From an uncultured Elusimicrobia bacterium (GTDB lineage: Bacteria; Elusimicrobiota; Endomicrobiia; Endomicrobiales; Endomicrobiaceae), in NCBI GenBank assembly GCA_937916125.1, contig CALGGE010000066.1, positions 42,874-106,873 on the forward strand: a stretch of DNA of 64,000 nt, given 5' to 3'. Positions 62,001 to 63,807 of this stretch are shown piece after piece (position 1 is the first letter of the stretch; every line of letters starts with the position of its first letter). The translations under genes and the position numbers were made by a program. The notes under the pieces were generated by a model that searched no databases, had not been told where the DNA came from, and saw nothing but the letters and a program-made list of their open reading frames with translations.

Positions 62001-63807
62001 CTTGCTTTTCCGCTTCCGCATTCTTTGCTTTCTGTTCTTCGGTCTCGGTTATACTTCCCTGGTCTTTCAGTTTATCAAACTCTTCCTGTTTCAATGCATT
62101 CAGCCTATCCTCTTCCTCTTTTGCCAATGCATCTACTTTCTCCTGATCCTCTTCTTCATCCGGTATCTCTACTGTATATGTATATTCTACTTCTACTTCA
62201 TATTCATATTCTACTTCTACTTCATATTCTACCGTTACCGTATATGTATATGTTTCCGTATGCGTGTTGCCTTCGTCATCCGTATAACTCCTTTCTCCGG
62301 TCCTCTCCTCTTCCCTTGTTCTTGTCTCTGTCCTCGTTCCCGTCCTTGTCTCGGTCCTTACTCCCGTCCTTTCTTCCGTCCTTGCTCCCAATATATCTAT
62401 CATCTCTTCTTTGCTTATTTCCGTCGCATTGCCTTTGTCTATCTCCGTCTTTAACCCTTCGCTTGCCGTCAACGCTCTCAATTTGCCGTCTTTACCGAGT
62501 GCTTTATAGCTTATCCCCGTATCTGTCCCTGTTACATCTTTCGCTCTCTCTCCGTTTAAAATACTCTTTAATGCCGTCGCACTATACTCTACTGCTTTTC
62601 CGTTATTTACATTCGGGTCGGCTATCGTATAGTTTTCGTTATCCAACTTACTTATCGTTATATAATGGTCCTCGTTTACCCATACTATTGCACTCTCTCC
62701 TGCTTTCAGTCCGTCAACAAACGTATCCAAATCACTCGCATATCCGTATGCATCCTGTCCGTATTTCTCCATTATTGCCTGCATCGTTGCCATGCTCGTC
62801 ATTAACTGCGTTTCGCCCGCATTTAGCAAGTCCGCATTATGATCACTAAATACTCCCGTACTTATCTCTATCAATATCGCCGTTAACCCTATTACTCCTT
62901 TACTGCTTACATCCAATACACTGTATAATGCCTCTACCGCACAGTTGATTATACTCCCGCCCTGCTCAAACAGTGCCGTAAGTATCCCTATTACACTCTC
63001 TTTCTCCTCATCGCTCTTATCCGCCAATGCTTCCTCTAAGCTCTTTGCTACTTCTTCCTCACTCTCGCCACTCTGTTTGGCAAGCTCAGTTACCACATCT
63101 TTATATTCCTGCGTCTGCTCTATTTGCTGTTTGTTCTCCTGCTCTATCGTCTGTATTGTCTGCGGTTTCTCTTCCTCTTTTCCCTCTCCCTCATCTTTCT
63201 TATACTCCCCTATCGTTATCCCTTCCATGTCGGCTATCTCTTCCGCACTCTTCGATTTGCTTACCTCTTCCGTACCAACCGCTTCTTTCTGTGCTACTCC
63301 TATAATATCTATCTTCTCAGCCGTACCGTCCCTCAACGCTTTCTTCCTATCTACCAATGCCTGATAGTATACTATATCGCTCTGGCCCGCATATCCCAAT
63401 ACCTGTTCAGTCTCGGGATTATATACCGCTACCACTTTTCCGTTGCTTTTATCCTTTATTACTCCCTCTTCCGAATTTATCTCTATTAAATTATCTACAT
63501 CCTCTTCGCTCATCTCTCCTATGGCTATCATCGTATTCACGCCTTCTCCGTCTCCCGCTCTCATCGCTTCCTGTGCACTTACTAACCCTACTTCGCTGGT
63601 ATCGGTCTTACCGCTCTTTATAACCTGTTCGTTCCTTTCTTTGTTATCCTTTGCCTTTTTCTCCTTTGCATATACAGGCAAATTCGCTATGTTTATTACA
63701 AAACACAGCACAACAAACAAGCTCACGAATTTCCTGAACTTGTTCGTTCGATAATTCTCCCTAAAATAATTGCTTATCCCCATGACTGATTTCTTGATTA
63801 TATTCAT
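32020..63807 (-). CDS. Giant exported multidomain protein, 10,595 residues
   Basis: One uninterrupted frame of 31.8 kb. GGAGGG sits 5 bases before the ATG. Residues 1-47 form a signal anchor (FVSLFVVLCFVINIANLPVYA). Then come an acidic helical stretch and a C39-like domain (282-410), a low-complexity RT/EY tract (475-550), and a Lys/Glu coiled coil (550-660). After that: nine ~57-aa repeats, long beta-rich repeat regions (to about 5700), RHS-like repeats, a Gly/Ala hydrophobic segment (about 6700-7150) and a helical Asn-rich linker. Two SF2/SecA-like ATPase regions follow (about 7730-8290 and 9060-9870), then a helical end with C-terminal NIHAIAASA. No family covers the whole. A surface adhesin or contact effector is the most natural reading, but the ATPase domains are unexpected in an exported protein. 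Both ends differ in codon use from the middle. Confidence 0.95.
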   Translation of the reverse strand: MNIIKKSVMGISNYFRENYRTNKFRKFVSLFVVLCFVINIANLPVYAKEKKAKDNKERNEQVIKSGKTDTSEVGLVSAQEAMRAGDGEGVNTMIAIGEMSEEDVDNLIEINSEEGVIKDKSNGKVVAVYNPETEQVLGYAGQSDIVYYQALVDRKKALRDGTAEKIDIIGVAQKEAVGTEEVSKSKSAEEIADMEGITIGEYKKDEGEGKEEEKPQTIQTIEQENKQQIEQTQEYKDVVTELAKQSGESEEEVAKSLEEALADKSDEEKESVIGILTALFEQGGSIINCAVEALYSVLDVSSKGVIGLTAILIEISTGVFSDHNADLLNAGETQLMTSMATMQAIMEKYGQDAYGYASDLDTFVDGLKAGESAIVWVNEDHYITISKLDNENYTIADPNVNNGKAVEYSATALKSILNGERAKDVTGTDTGISYKALGKDGKLRALTASEGLKTEIDKGNATEISKEEMIDILGARTEERTGVRTETRTGTRTETRTREEERTGERSYTDDEGNTHTETYTYTVTVEYEVEVEYEYEVEVEYTYTVEIPDEEEDQEKVDALAKEEEDRLNALKQEEFDKLKDQGSITETEEQKAKNAEAEKQAEELAKEIADPETSQERIEELKKDGVIKETKESKQHVRQLNKMSNEDFEREKEKSAEEGGVKTVKETVKEIKDIKVNGQSIGADKVKAINERGNASTTKGTNHLINSLTAAYAVSDGIGINKDSNIGYDAATNNFNVTVTGTNGQKDQVISTANIGTSETDINNFINGYNTATKVTNGIDGATASYNKKDKVWEVTVPGIGTTDSTTVSADKLGKTNGEWKNFVNEYNAATKVAAGIDGSTGVFDGGQWKVSVPGANGQKDLKISIADIGQEDYQIKNFISDYKTVSAAAAGINGEDGNAAKLVGYNKQDGWTMSVEGNSDPIKAKEIGTTKNEINNFVDGYKAATAITDANSGIKDASLSYNAGKKEWNVTMPGTEDQQGQTIKVSNIGTTDEAINKFVKDYKTAATITDATNGISGATAEYTYNNSDKTWSWNVTVPGATGQKDITVAAENISNAENFVTDYNKANSIANKIDDTTLSYNGNTWEVNVPNIGSTGTTSVSVEDIIGKAQTFVDQYNTAKDIVAGIEGSTAEYNKEDKVWEVTVSSLTEGQQGQTISANNIKSASEFIKGYETSSALAQDKDSASRTYNSETKKWEVAVKGLNEKGSTVLEVTGSNIQAKELRDENGNVMTGEDVDKAIDQINAAFATATKAVGNMFGTDYLKNVQQISINAAEYLMQNKNTTDKAKDFAYGMVGVTQENGGVVINEAAGTMTNYSADGSYTTVDLNASTTDKRFNYDSLREMATTEGFDRAMDYAKCYGAVNTITAYDETGAEIYTAKNVGYNYNDHCIALEYNFKQDYNDNVYFTDIKAGDKKLTLENFYSEEFTGKNAEKETAIVYDIGKGNKNTYTGDYFNNGHIDIKLGNGETINGVDRVAQWSIGTDEETGEQTQTAKVVDFVNGETDGNGTAKPSGFEEITVDKNGNVDVTRYDLSDAYYDKKQEGTQGTDSGKQGDNKSLVDQYKEVLEAANKLKLKGEDDLYKGYDYVDNNWIDQSKIQTFGYSSQSPNMVTKTTNPAEGTTVSTSVEFNGQDWRYNRDLVTDSKFNTMTKTVKGSDGETTVTTYGYAVEVDDNFNVINDSLENCNKTSITRDSEGNVKSYDVDYKAGTEISTTIGGSLAGDTIRLDDDISFTYTVGQDFEPVAVSGTYINRAPDGTEQFGTLENATIGVSKDDPSRLAISGKVNIDEGNTFAIAKGDGTSSKEQNEKDKANPDASDTNAVVKESADGKSYLVSDGSISLRDGSLVAVGDNSVLKLGSKTDTVGEVISGDLKINYDELGNIIKTSASEEDNVVVRTAFAGDLMVDTTYSDEGMIDQEIANLVNSLTKDDNQQTTQDTNEWAEMLGVDGVSGTGTDDIIARNAAAGDESAQAAARDIAQAKRDYAAAKKAGDKDAMTAAHEAAQQARLDYTGATAGANGKGIGEISDLTKYQTTLVNSYSALDTNDALKLQGDERLYYAASKGNTAATLAVNTIFAAQDSYRTAKAAGDTVGMENAHNLAQSVRSSFGYQANADGKGVASYSDSSVYTSLVTDVKNAGVHTDGYKAYKEKDITVDVDGKSVNIDDLIKQKAAEGDEYAISVLKQLKENSKMWNQLNSEEGNELYQTALHLQSQALREEFAKNARKAERTGVWGTAVDAATGAVTSFTSNILGTFTSVTDAIADKVMQTNVNNVINNAFGGDAQAYYDKIKSKVENGENFSNVEAAKYFLEHLSNYGVNAGTVNERVSAAVERAGGEDAYYQQIVSDRYNQMQSGNSKKIYTTDLEAINSFLSTYDKAGTYVELNVNSADGTTVLGNGSQYVEVTNTSVVVRNSNNVVTSRADVSLNENTKQGYIDTVKSSGTGYATEWLESQKLISSVTAYDNKGKTISKTNISYDGNNIVEVTDYLQDTQTAFVSAKAGEKYVNVKEITGEGNKGVVYNITGSQYDGTSSTNINGTVVSTYETKYDSKNKYVASVTAVVFNPGTNTVNVESTTMIDGIAVSATSAKVDISTKESQDRTQQVQGESSSAQDTTKESYFKDYVRILENTKNMVSSENRDMFASTAQALNNATENDILETISYNYLTGTGTVSKTQDGVTMSVNANFGQDWRHEYTVKNHSVGVISYTQNDGTAVTRTVTASIEITNGKDWFNNYRVTGNTVFSRSMTSADGTVSTYTTTNVTLKDSTDIKAGCTYSFKDKDANTAEIRRKNEDGTTTVNYYSGVTIDKKWNVVTEGKNDYTRVTINYDNKGKVISGDSYYGVGQKIDATLQPGSGLYSGGDYIVTTEEFSYSWTNKGGKGDNYEIKITSNNNLQGATYVHINPDGTEVSATISSGKMKKDGNVLTFGGDISLGNQKYVETKTSGSGGSGDGENKTTPSHTNAVVVETDSTYEISNGTLTITGGRANITGNGTVFKQGSYTEATGRVVSGNLKLKVTTDEKTGKEVTSYVSEKGICKTESVSGSITTTTTYCNTGIVKTYSEHAITGATLESTYKEYSSTEKKYVDITSSNSQGVKTVLTAQRTGYTGFGGYYVTDMGGNDKVVLSINQNGQATLTGGAKVYEELYKNTYGKRAGESIGIMYSAKGAQKGVDVVVSGTYQYTNNNGRTTALQRDGNTFYGLKTGEKIISLNFNDEDSIKRGDVFKVEDVTDDFTVKVKDDGTKTYSKVENVRETNWVKNDDGTVSKEEGNITAKERLTLTAENGVFTNSSREIVRAKIDGEWVKPDAKKDLPSGNTMITVGNNFYALDVDNKWVKLDTNVKIVTARDENGKATSKYIVKEFNTAVPDIYRTDTNGTVLEQTGDNGNKWNIVLSDGTTRYGINYTKSGVDDNSLKGSIDIKIAGIKYNDQWYSGKNLNDVLTMPDGSGSLVSINVNGTETYCSLSNGAWISGDKMFVGNYKVTRNSTTNEWTIAGVNDKYSLLSKDGNLSTELKRIKYGGEWYKVTDSAAVPDGSTILASCANGDKYNYYSKDDNGNWVSVSRSGTTVGNYNVEFNKNGGMVFRSDNTAYNVGMKDNKIDFSMSEIYYKDNWITVNDVVSSPDGKGQLVNANLINEQGNVKETYFTLKSGNWYTNGKGMQVGTYTVYRKDDGVWRMENENDKYDLKLTDEKKIQQDLKQIHMNDGWHIVADVQYVPGNGVLVSAQDIQDSTKYKYCTRNDDGTYRNIKDGDKIGDFTVGKDGNKWTLTNTDGVEVLNGNGLKGTLSGTFTLQMSDGKFVIKTTADQEIKYGDTSVANITLKAGAQINLYQTGCVVVDGIVNVKSGIYIPPSSGSDQQDGNNNNNDKTFPDATGTNAVVVQDDNGGYKVLSGNIRINDGNFAIIGTGAVFNAGSTIQGQHITSGSLKVVGFDGNYAVFASVGSSAYATMGSIGISYNQSGISWAGYSYYSGSSTWQDKFGINYRTSYSTTVSYALKTVNGYRAFQRDGSGNLVVGSTYTYSTGTTCLDSAATQSAKKAIYYAEINYANAQNNAKNAWAAFKSNPNATTGRALLTAIKERSSATKTYRTAMTTYVGTTYTPSQISAMSFGKYDNATDFVKHCSIKGSSSTGYYFSYKSTVSSNTLSQYITNSKFQITPGQSLSVETVLSASGVSLNVSGNHKVSYGEGLTSSTDTAIAVTCNDINGNSVSGYLFGMSLSFDTETDENGNITSYKDTFALTNGEFTLGDHYRSGSQFSTEYVDYGAGNGGTSGSGSSGAVNVQTQGVLTQSTIQKGDGTANVLSVSGEGFVVSVRNGEFALGDGARAWNGSSLNTAAGTVDLSGTAFYSGGSWTAEANSGFTFSDADAARNNLATSFAQSGINVNLSSIDFTKTMTTVSTNNFSMLGGALAVQNESIRNAGVNATVIAEGGYGLPNSVILGTGSQFNIGLHDTGSIKFTAGDNCSASYNITNDWWNGERNVSGIVAAGTELTIKNVLTSSGVEARQSVAIASGLSTADVRTIGYKGSVYDFIAASTLSDSGDTLTYTGTTTLTEALSADKIPSVSTESADGEEVPMDARYTINAQQDIHVTVNMSETNGVTAQITGNTNITVPNEATGESVTRACVAGTILDDNYNSVSGYLGDVSLRLSNGECSVMSAEFVYQGSAYVNNAASGASTSAQAGTDDTDTRINTRGLYTRQGNGYNISNAANDYAVISIRNGELKSEGKGAVALADSALYQRYAGKEISFKVTSGAMVYGDNGWEVTNGSTAVYTNNGIGTILNEQMKSALVGDWTMAKVNFTGTQITGAALDFGAAIKAYQSEKGSITYKAGNNAYVMSSDGVGSVNVENGSTVALTVTSSGEIGLTAVGDVKGILEISDKNNFEFTDGKDRVSTTFADGELVNFWSGVNKYNTEKGYQLTEGEDFNTRDGLCVTNKSDIKVTDGTTISAGALKLVGDAEGNKVIATNEISAHISGVDDSYTANWLAGASTIDFYKDDSGGIIAAEISGSFKFAGTVQNETIAINGNPTDGSPASETRMSFEGSVDDNNDNYSKVNIDGIFRNATSSSLTSSSLLGAIASENSKLTKGSNYTIRTEKGDIHFTVSDGSLTFQNGAWTITDATSAYEYYGDDTNNTLNSILKNMEQTQLKGFTRNTSADLVFTGISMSGTVGNLDDALIGYTSVNGNIKYTATENGSVTSADGVGRVNVAKGTVLELGTDENGVLGFRATATINNANIEILDKDNFEFTNNLDSLKTSFNKGDVVGFWSGLYNYNSANAENAVYVQTKNNFDMVDGDGNVTTVAKGLKLSGNKDDNAILAQSLSVNYITDAGQEIKASSNNASWNAGSVITFNIDDTGKITDAILSGNLTVKDAVINDMENPIESEQTSEEEGQQQDQQEQQTKVSTSTFDGFVYDNGDTLTVSGTFENVSSKSLSSGVSATSVYAEGSTYAKGSYLLEQHMDDHSYQMTSSGLIALQEVVVPNIDANTPNVTDISRMLDAVVDSPALSMLFDSMNGLTDLSIDLMNSILGESGTIDGHEYKVDTLTKTLTIDGYDFVQNEDGSFSLDLTGIESDGIEYLSGDARFTRDANGEFVQEGIDNLSYKVVVSEGTDEQGNTWETSGEIITTIDSEGNRTLSYSDGLQYKSEDGTVRDLTGYSETYNSNQELIYTDKVTTIDANTNTTYTEHTDYKTNGLEITTITGTGEYSGLFSKYTDVTKDGVLTRTYEGSDQGEDGTLNSIINFGQDGKVESKDVLGSNESYEMRYDTNKQRVIDTTRTTTIDENNYHTETTKYNYDGDADIEPSSITTKVTGMNNGSRFNSSWTDVKNNETGETIRTYSGDALDENYVPTGYQYLEGSSVKFNSSGEFVGYGDVFGYTRTVSYGTDIDVQGNKYDIGSYTETIDIVNGKTTINGSYNNYKFNSSWKDVTDEETGLTTRIYSGDVLDGYIPNGYKYLNNSTVILDKNGDFQEYGETFGYYKTVTAGTKERTTDGLGGILETVYNKDTKIIISFKDGEFKQTMEGSYTTTCITDFFVDPEKDDNGNVIDGQVYLKGYSVTTVGANGKITQTAGADNAKLVTKLWTKSTLNGEHVYSFFKDTGETDSATGKTIYDAYYINIDDRNSGVKKYSSGDLVLDSHYLFEGATTDEKSTGLKISYGEEDGTLHMEGSLIWGCDKYEYAGQVYDRARISYTEEGGVVLDGLLNANGKEIDPSDVKVSYTMTNDEYNALIHEQMGGERFDTPLLSAYDGLSDEQAYRRYLGDLAMVDNGTSVAANNAEGFDYEVTEENVKQYLIDNQRIEFLFGLTGWDSNTREYVSDSNGKNGQGYVTDEDLDRYLNANNLMTYEQFVEARNNHNRYAIFFPEDDRKDTRNLSLEDIGFTRNLGAKDANGRDISSTFALKDLSLSSDGVSLIADLTLKNFGDNITMGYNAKTDKNPPEESKKSTNNVKYELNATIDSENITISKFNTNSNTTTFEVSINAETLGTSFSQFLGGTEVSLYDSHFNTQGVQELSNNRVYQNIGISYDVNVDGSVKVFCESDTSVASLGSLVLQRMQETEDWFSTTVHPLTGDGKVSVTRTLTDSNNNTISMTYSFDGSAPVKYTAPSVSAGTVKYNGAVAFGEQDFAGGKFKNGTTWYGSDYNELDFGFWQGTTDVKASNLTINKNFIAGTLDSIGGTFVAIGGAVEGIWHGWGADNAALTLASTMLTSKNVVNITQQDRTAAGWAGVAGIAAIAVTVATGGMGAAAFVPALGGTSAGIGAVLGTAAATALSHPISLTLSALGTAYFASQGAMNASYAFSNGDVPSGLLNLAATGLAIAFPMQIGSAAKATSFALQSGATGFSSARTAIKVFDEMTSVRKAALAAKSMNGVSDKLQEALKTAEGKGLNNINSALDNFGLSTNAIEKAVEVSATKAVKTTAETLSWSDKFENLGNSFIGNSGYLKNGIIEGESGLLGSLRHAQSLVFGGGLGLTQWGSTLQSLTAHMYSMFELNIGMNAIASVTGNFLGDGANKWIYNTFGSNIITNFLGGAFNEIQQTGKQGNLLAVNPGQSLGFGLIMYLGMPTAEGLAEGVKGLFSGAGERFGSSVLGKKLSSIKDNFSATPFGEGTIKLGENLSNFTKNSVLESFKNSGIYKALSRVGEGAFEEWFKEGAIKSFILKPLGVSDAAAESLVEFMSPDGVGNVYTNTTYATTVSNTSYSQNNNSIATNAMNRMLSMNGINGVEVQFDAGKFNVVQNGNVVFSADNITDTSSLQNFMTSLGAIAQVYSMTNTTSFSTLLNNNMATFSANTAGMNFDAGNIQNIMLAYIGAMGSGFSANTQTADFVKSIQQIYGAATAYNGLSQQQNLSTWDVFKTRFVGDTVSLNTPAKVQLLSTIGQYSDANGKFSVANMAQAINNGDVNAWNALVSMNNIVNRNILNNKVASNNIPFTASTVSEVINRINFNDFTANADNASLGSIANATSLAALDTLTKQGGDVSQNIINRINNVISANNGNIASAINNSSYSDVSATFLNLKVLSQNGVNLTGAAETLYHELGTVVLANTQKMNNITNELTNQETTKDKLLYLDAQMETYKDDKFMTELIAQETAKLNVNDIFDSNSYGKVDTGATAEVQAEQEAARQQAKAAQINDLFGKVKSADMRVSLASKVVGDVRAAVQSVSGNDGLSFVTNRVLEYNFNNFGEISSFFNDSVFVGAYEYLQNVNLTQEMINIFDAAASVDKAEQLLKDNKVYMSDDGSQSLGFKPGQKQAITDAMTGNNIAMLAGVGFGKTLIASGVALSRSLRGETNMDLIVANAQEYQKYLNGTLNPGQANEISVSDFIQLANQNGGKVNIYDMDRLAQNAQQGVNVEEFEAAMNDKDGLRIWTGEQMGFLGTTAASQAAQGNSRLQNILTDFQAQTDRLTIADEVHKFMESQTSFILSNGANNITDKWTKEQTDGLLTAYAKAAELVRNGDIKVSQDTGEGSISTELSEQLDAFARDNNINRTWIDSCVKAILEKQNGKDTYALALQADGSYQIVPVANGNKENGRVFQDAAYAYAASRMTNEVQGIFNRDQHLSVEKVLDTNYHEAALENVSVSETDFGTSGSRLFFGNGQYIGMSGTLSHVQDMAASFGMEIAQYGDEKRFEVVTENATGDQVLFVQTENRQQIIDNIVNRIINNLNSENARNQVIISVDVAVREQVRDALAKYDSEHGTDYRYRILNIETDTEKTDDIINREKDSGANAKIIIGNEKAGMGLDYVGNFDLLVDSSQMSASLLTQVYGRVTRHSGETATRTVFGNQTEVSAYMEKISGNEVITKGIYEQLKSSPSQEDQRLLNNLFNSDGSISDKLSADVRDFQLAKLYMLYNQASQSLVFGLVDTIKDKFLTAELNNLIVEAGMNTEEGQVVYNVLSDILNAEQTSRLNIEGTNTDLISGEQQLRDALGNLETTAKDAFRRIATTLGTDSAIGAKAQALYEQWNGISQTQGSSEGFITTADSLQTAAEIMFGYSDRVMATYGMDTEFKDMPKTTAELGAVLAEHGVSSQDISNIEQRLQDNGMLLEGGVLTNSAKQSVSYYLKLNDDDDLAEALNLLLRDTLGLDLSPAIVTETSSSRSASDTYRATSGDKFEIAQWLLNNNVSLDNLIDFNTYSSSFGINVSGIGKETILQILHARHDENVVSAMEKLGASVPNAVIMKMIETFGVDSTGKVNAQNIQASMPNINVDLAESLAQQYNEFNKLQTIVSEQLYATPLSAKEILSIKEKQFAAAHAKGIEKLSDFGSFMKGTTGYMLLRAPIVGLVGAAYGANTGGSSAPSWKVQTSLPQALAVMTVNVVADIAKAGIVALQNKLSENKDNVNKKDDDIQLSTAGNLIAAGMDLVSALKQRKVNKSIPKQVNRLNKATDAVNAMLTKSTTPTRTSVDEKIDNPTASVEDIISDLRTGKYDVSEDKIEDIRAVVEEYLSGYAAARAENKEYKRSGRVDAVEAEYFLTDAQLAKIDNMSDKEMAEYLKYNLAAKEIATILGDNMRSSVEGVMVASGKEEAKEDYKTLIDVVNGDITDEEGEILKGIREKYNLDIEVPYSVLALSGFRDGQKEAFRDILRATVENDGEGKEKSAGYAQELQTAGGKSIIGLFSVLLLSANPNIENKENKFITWLTNENSNAEDLYNHIKFVFGDSLGKVEMITNTEDKEGMREKLDSAGVIIGTYSSWGSLFSESMAGLLSYGAEETNQEIKDQVEHNRKLLDGAGIKLNQTTLSNGKTKTVKVQFNDAKDSAAAIKLLVEKGQGLDRINLPIDRISQLVGDELDYAATIPASALASAAGKYTKEYGMVDYYDKLLSGANIEVTDYAYLGVTEDRYKGDREALGKKGGRQQIEQRREAYGAISAAVADAYKEAEENKDIESIQATVLSGDTVKAAMAVLGLSEHQIKDIVTEQYLSIRNLEVRQRLLGLTGEGTKLTAMVDNVEIDIADMSRFSEGDKGTRKINESEGDEAIITTVAAEDEQEGYRDNMIRNVRESVKEVKAKHAGEDADAQEEIATPVITQEQYDKALNTLIDDIYEQYGDIFNSKTEVREFLVTGMDALTLYNAKETVGTGAYVVEGEGKDKVVYITNNGVAMKNLNMPGMWTIELMEGCENINKPSLETFISSKEALAAFDWSVGFSGTFSASIRTMLKDLDYEEIGGSMPDSMKVGVTTALTQTQGDIAEVIATSRQKLNRQGTAGVDLIMTANFDVTTQLVEGLEKNGISSEDIVSLSLDLLDRELTKLSDRKRYQYAQVAEVMAANGVSDYSVDKLGEIDIDTKTKVLQEVLKNVMKKGEVSFIVGDVSLLGRGWNPGDMGGAVNNLKAKQGIEGEAKVQATMWKVNFEKMDATQSEQGNGRFAHRDGKSRFSSEFFNRDIVQITSVDSVRENKILREAAKKNDGYSVGMILSNLNDVMESNEEATLQKANNAVVNEKKVWSQKQRAMEIIAPTYAEARGLMATMIGEEATDRVMNKILEINRDSATDETKQMARDTWFAYDSYMKYVAACNEFKAGAVTDTSDERVQRVFSGDVLAGLELIQEQSPKVSVNKLIKAVRDINDNYSKQEGKISAIYDGMSEEKKAAYNDLVAKSNKGEKITFGDRIKFREMFAAQGQLQKLVTNFEEANKQVEAALTKASDGNDITFGLTFNRETRKVETKGFAIGKKQPAVQPARQEAEKAEVSETVNPYTEIATKVSDRVKGSIDNETIEAAVSNCAVVVMASMGFNTDAIADFIAARIDSSVTDIAGSDYTTAIEELKVAGTSSVIDVTIGDLLQELGSVMPRAKAVYAEEITEVKVPKKGMIGLLGTDHVVNIESISKDAISYSELDKESGTFDIRTVSVTPEEFKAMGFEGIVMVPETSARNKGLAPITSSINAVCEALGTDRKEVKGKSNKAVREILSTVVNGVTKPQEIKDTVAAVLAIYGTSNEMAQAIGFNNIEEVKNGNVQDIVQAYTQRAGEILAMEDVSGSDIQASIEILSVVRDMLIMANKDNGMIALLDSASTRPEDIMSKLVISKAVNQNVVTTAIKDSVVGKKEYEDETFEIDVVKLQKAVTEKISYVKEDFMKDLGALLADGRGAARDRMPTALMKLSNIHAIAASA
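34195..36634 (-). other. Giant protein: SecA-like ATPase region 2
   Basis: GFRDGQKEAF (Q-motif position) is followed by ELQTAGGKSIIG, like SecA EMKTGEGKT. Then DELDYAATIP at the DExD position, GFSGTFSASI like SecA MTGTA, and VGDVSLLGRGWNPGDMGG like TNMAGRGTDI...GG. Last is QSEQGNGRFAHRDGKSRF, like QLRGRAGRQGDPGSSRF. Order and spacing follow SecA. The P-loop reads AGGKS, not GEGKT, so ATP hydrolysis may be impaired. The region lies in the ATA/GAG-rich C-terminal part of the gene. Confidence 0.75.
38940..40610 (-). other. Giant protein: SF2 DExH/SecA-like ATPase region 1
   Basis: GFKPGQKQAI is followed by Walker A AGVGFGKT (about residue 7757). Then Walker B/DExH IADEVHKF (about 7900), GMSGTLS (motif III, about 8093), GNEKAGMGLDY (motif V, about 8232) and QVYGRVTRHSG (motif VI, about 8255). 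All core motifs of a superfamily 2 ATPase look intact. The arginine-finger motif is closest to the SecA/DEAH type. Confidence 0.8.
42300..43800 (-). other. Giant protein: Gly/Ala-rich hydrophobic, membrane-active-looking segment
   Basis: After GTLDSIGGTFVAIGGAVEGIW come several long Gly/Ala/Val stretches (GVAGIAAIAVTVATGGMG, GGTSAGIGAVLGTAAATAL, SLTLSALGTAYF), then alternating amphipathic helices up to FEEWFKEGAIKSF. Similar segments precede toxin domains in polymorphic toxins and line pores in large toxins. A role in membrane insertion is inference. Confidence 0.55.
45640..46870 (-). repeat. Giant protein: RHS/YD-like tandem repeats (~100 aa, 3-4 copies)
   Basis: Units contain FNSSW[TK]DV, TGETIRTYSGD, GY[QK]YL, a strand of G[ED]FVGYGDVFGY type, and then a Thr-rich TTID strand. 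The two best copies span about 45,900-46,410, with more diverged ones up to 46,870. Patterns of this kind form the wound beta shell of RHS/YD proteins. Confidence 0.7.
47440..50830 (-). repeat. Giant protein: three large repeats of about 350-400 residues
   Basis: Clear copies start near 49,590 (ISFKVTSGAMVYGDNGWEV) and 48,535 (IHFTVSDGSLTFQNGAWTI). Both contain the order VNF/LVFTG, GSITYKA/GNIKYTA, SSDGVGSVNV/SADGVGRVNV, I[SL]DK[ND]NFEFT, and V[NG]FWSG. A diverged copy begins near 50,800 (DLSGTAFYSGGSWTA). Beta-helix-like stacking is likely. Confidence 0.8.
52434..53910 (-). repeat. Giant protein: five ~92-residue W/PDG/VG repeats
   Basis: Each unit has a Trp-Tyr-type start, a Val-Asp strand, PDG (or PG), a short strand ending L[VA][SN][AI], an aromatic YC/YY/YF strand, GxW, VGxYxV, and a KY-x-L strand. 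Starts fall near 53,908, 53,524, 53,250, 52,980 and 52,700. This is a solenoid of about 276 bp per unit. Confidence 0.75.
57470..57920 (-). repeat. Giant protein: two Ala-rich helical repeats
   Basis: AKRDYAAAKKAGDKDAMTAA and AQDSYRTAKAAGDTVGMENA, each followed by a GKG(I/V) turn. A-x-AGD-x2-x-M-x-x-A[HN] helical hairpins of this sort are common in secreted Firmicutes proteins. Confidence 0.75.
60136..61690 (-). repeat. Giant protein: nine tandem repeats of about 57 residues
   Basis: Consensus of a unit: [NKET]F[VI]-x2-Y-x-[TA]A-x3-[IV], then GI-x-G-[SA]T, Y[ND], a W[EKN]V[TSN]V strand, PG-x2-GQK, a strand, and a closing NIG or similar. All nine units align along their whole length, and units 2, 3, 5, 6 and 8 are closest. 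Spacing is about 172 bp. Confidence 0.88.
62158..62385 (-). repeat. Giant protein: RTxTRT and alternating EY/VE low-complexity tract
   Basis: Residues 475-500 repeat TGVRTETRTGTRTETRT. Residues 519-548 alternate Thr/Tyr/Val/Glu (TYTVTVEYEVEVEYEYEVEV), a perfect beta-alternation with acidic and aromatic faces. The DNA shows matching short tandem repeats. Confidence 0.85.
62578..62964 (-). other. Giant protein: C39-peptidase-like domain
   Basis: Residues 282-410. IINCAVEAL with C289 after Q282, then SAIVWVNEDHYITI with H381, then YTIADPNVNNGKAVEYSATAL with D397. Cys-His-Asp order, the DP motif and the strand pattern fit C39 (bacteriocin-processing) papain-like peptidases. A protease acting on this or another exported giant protein is plausible. 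Confidence 0.7.
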
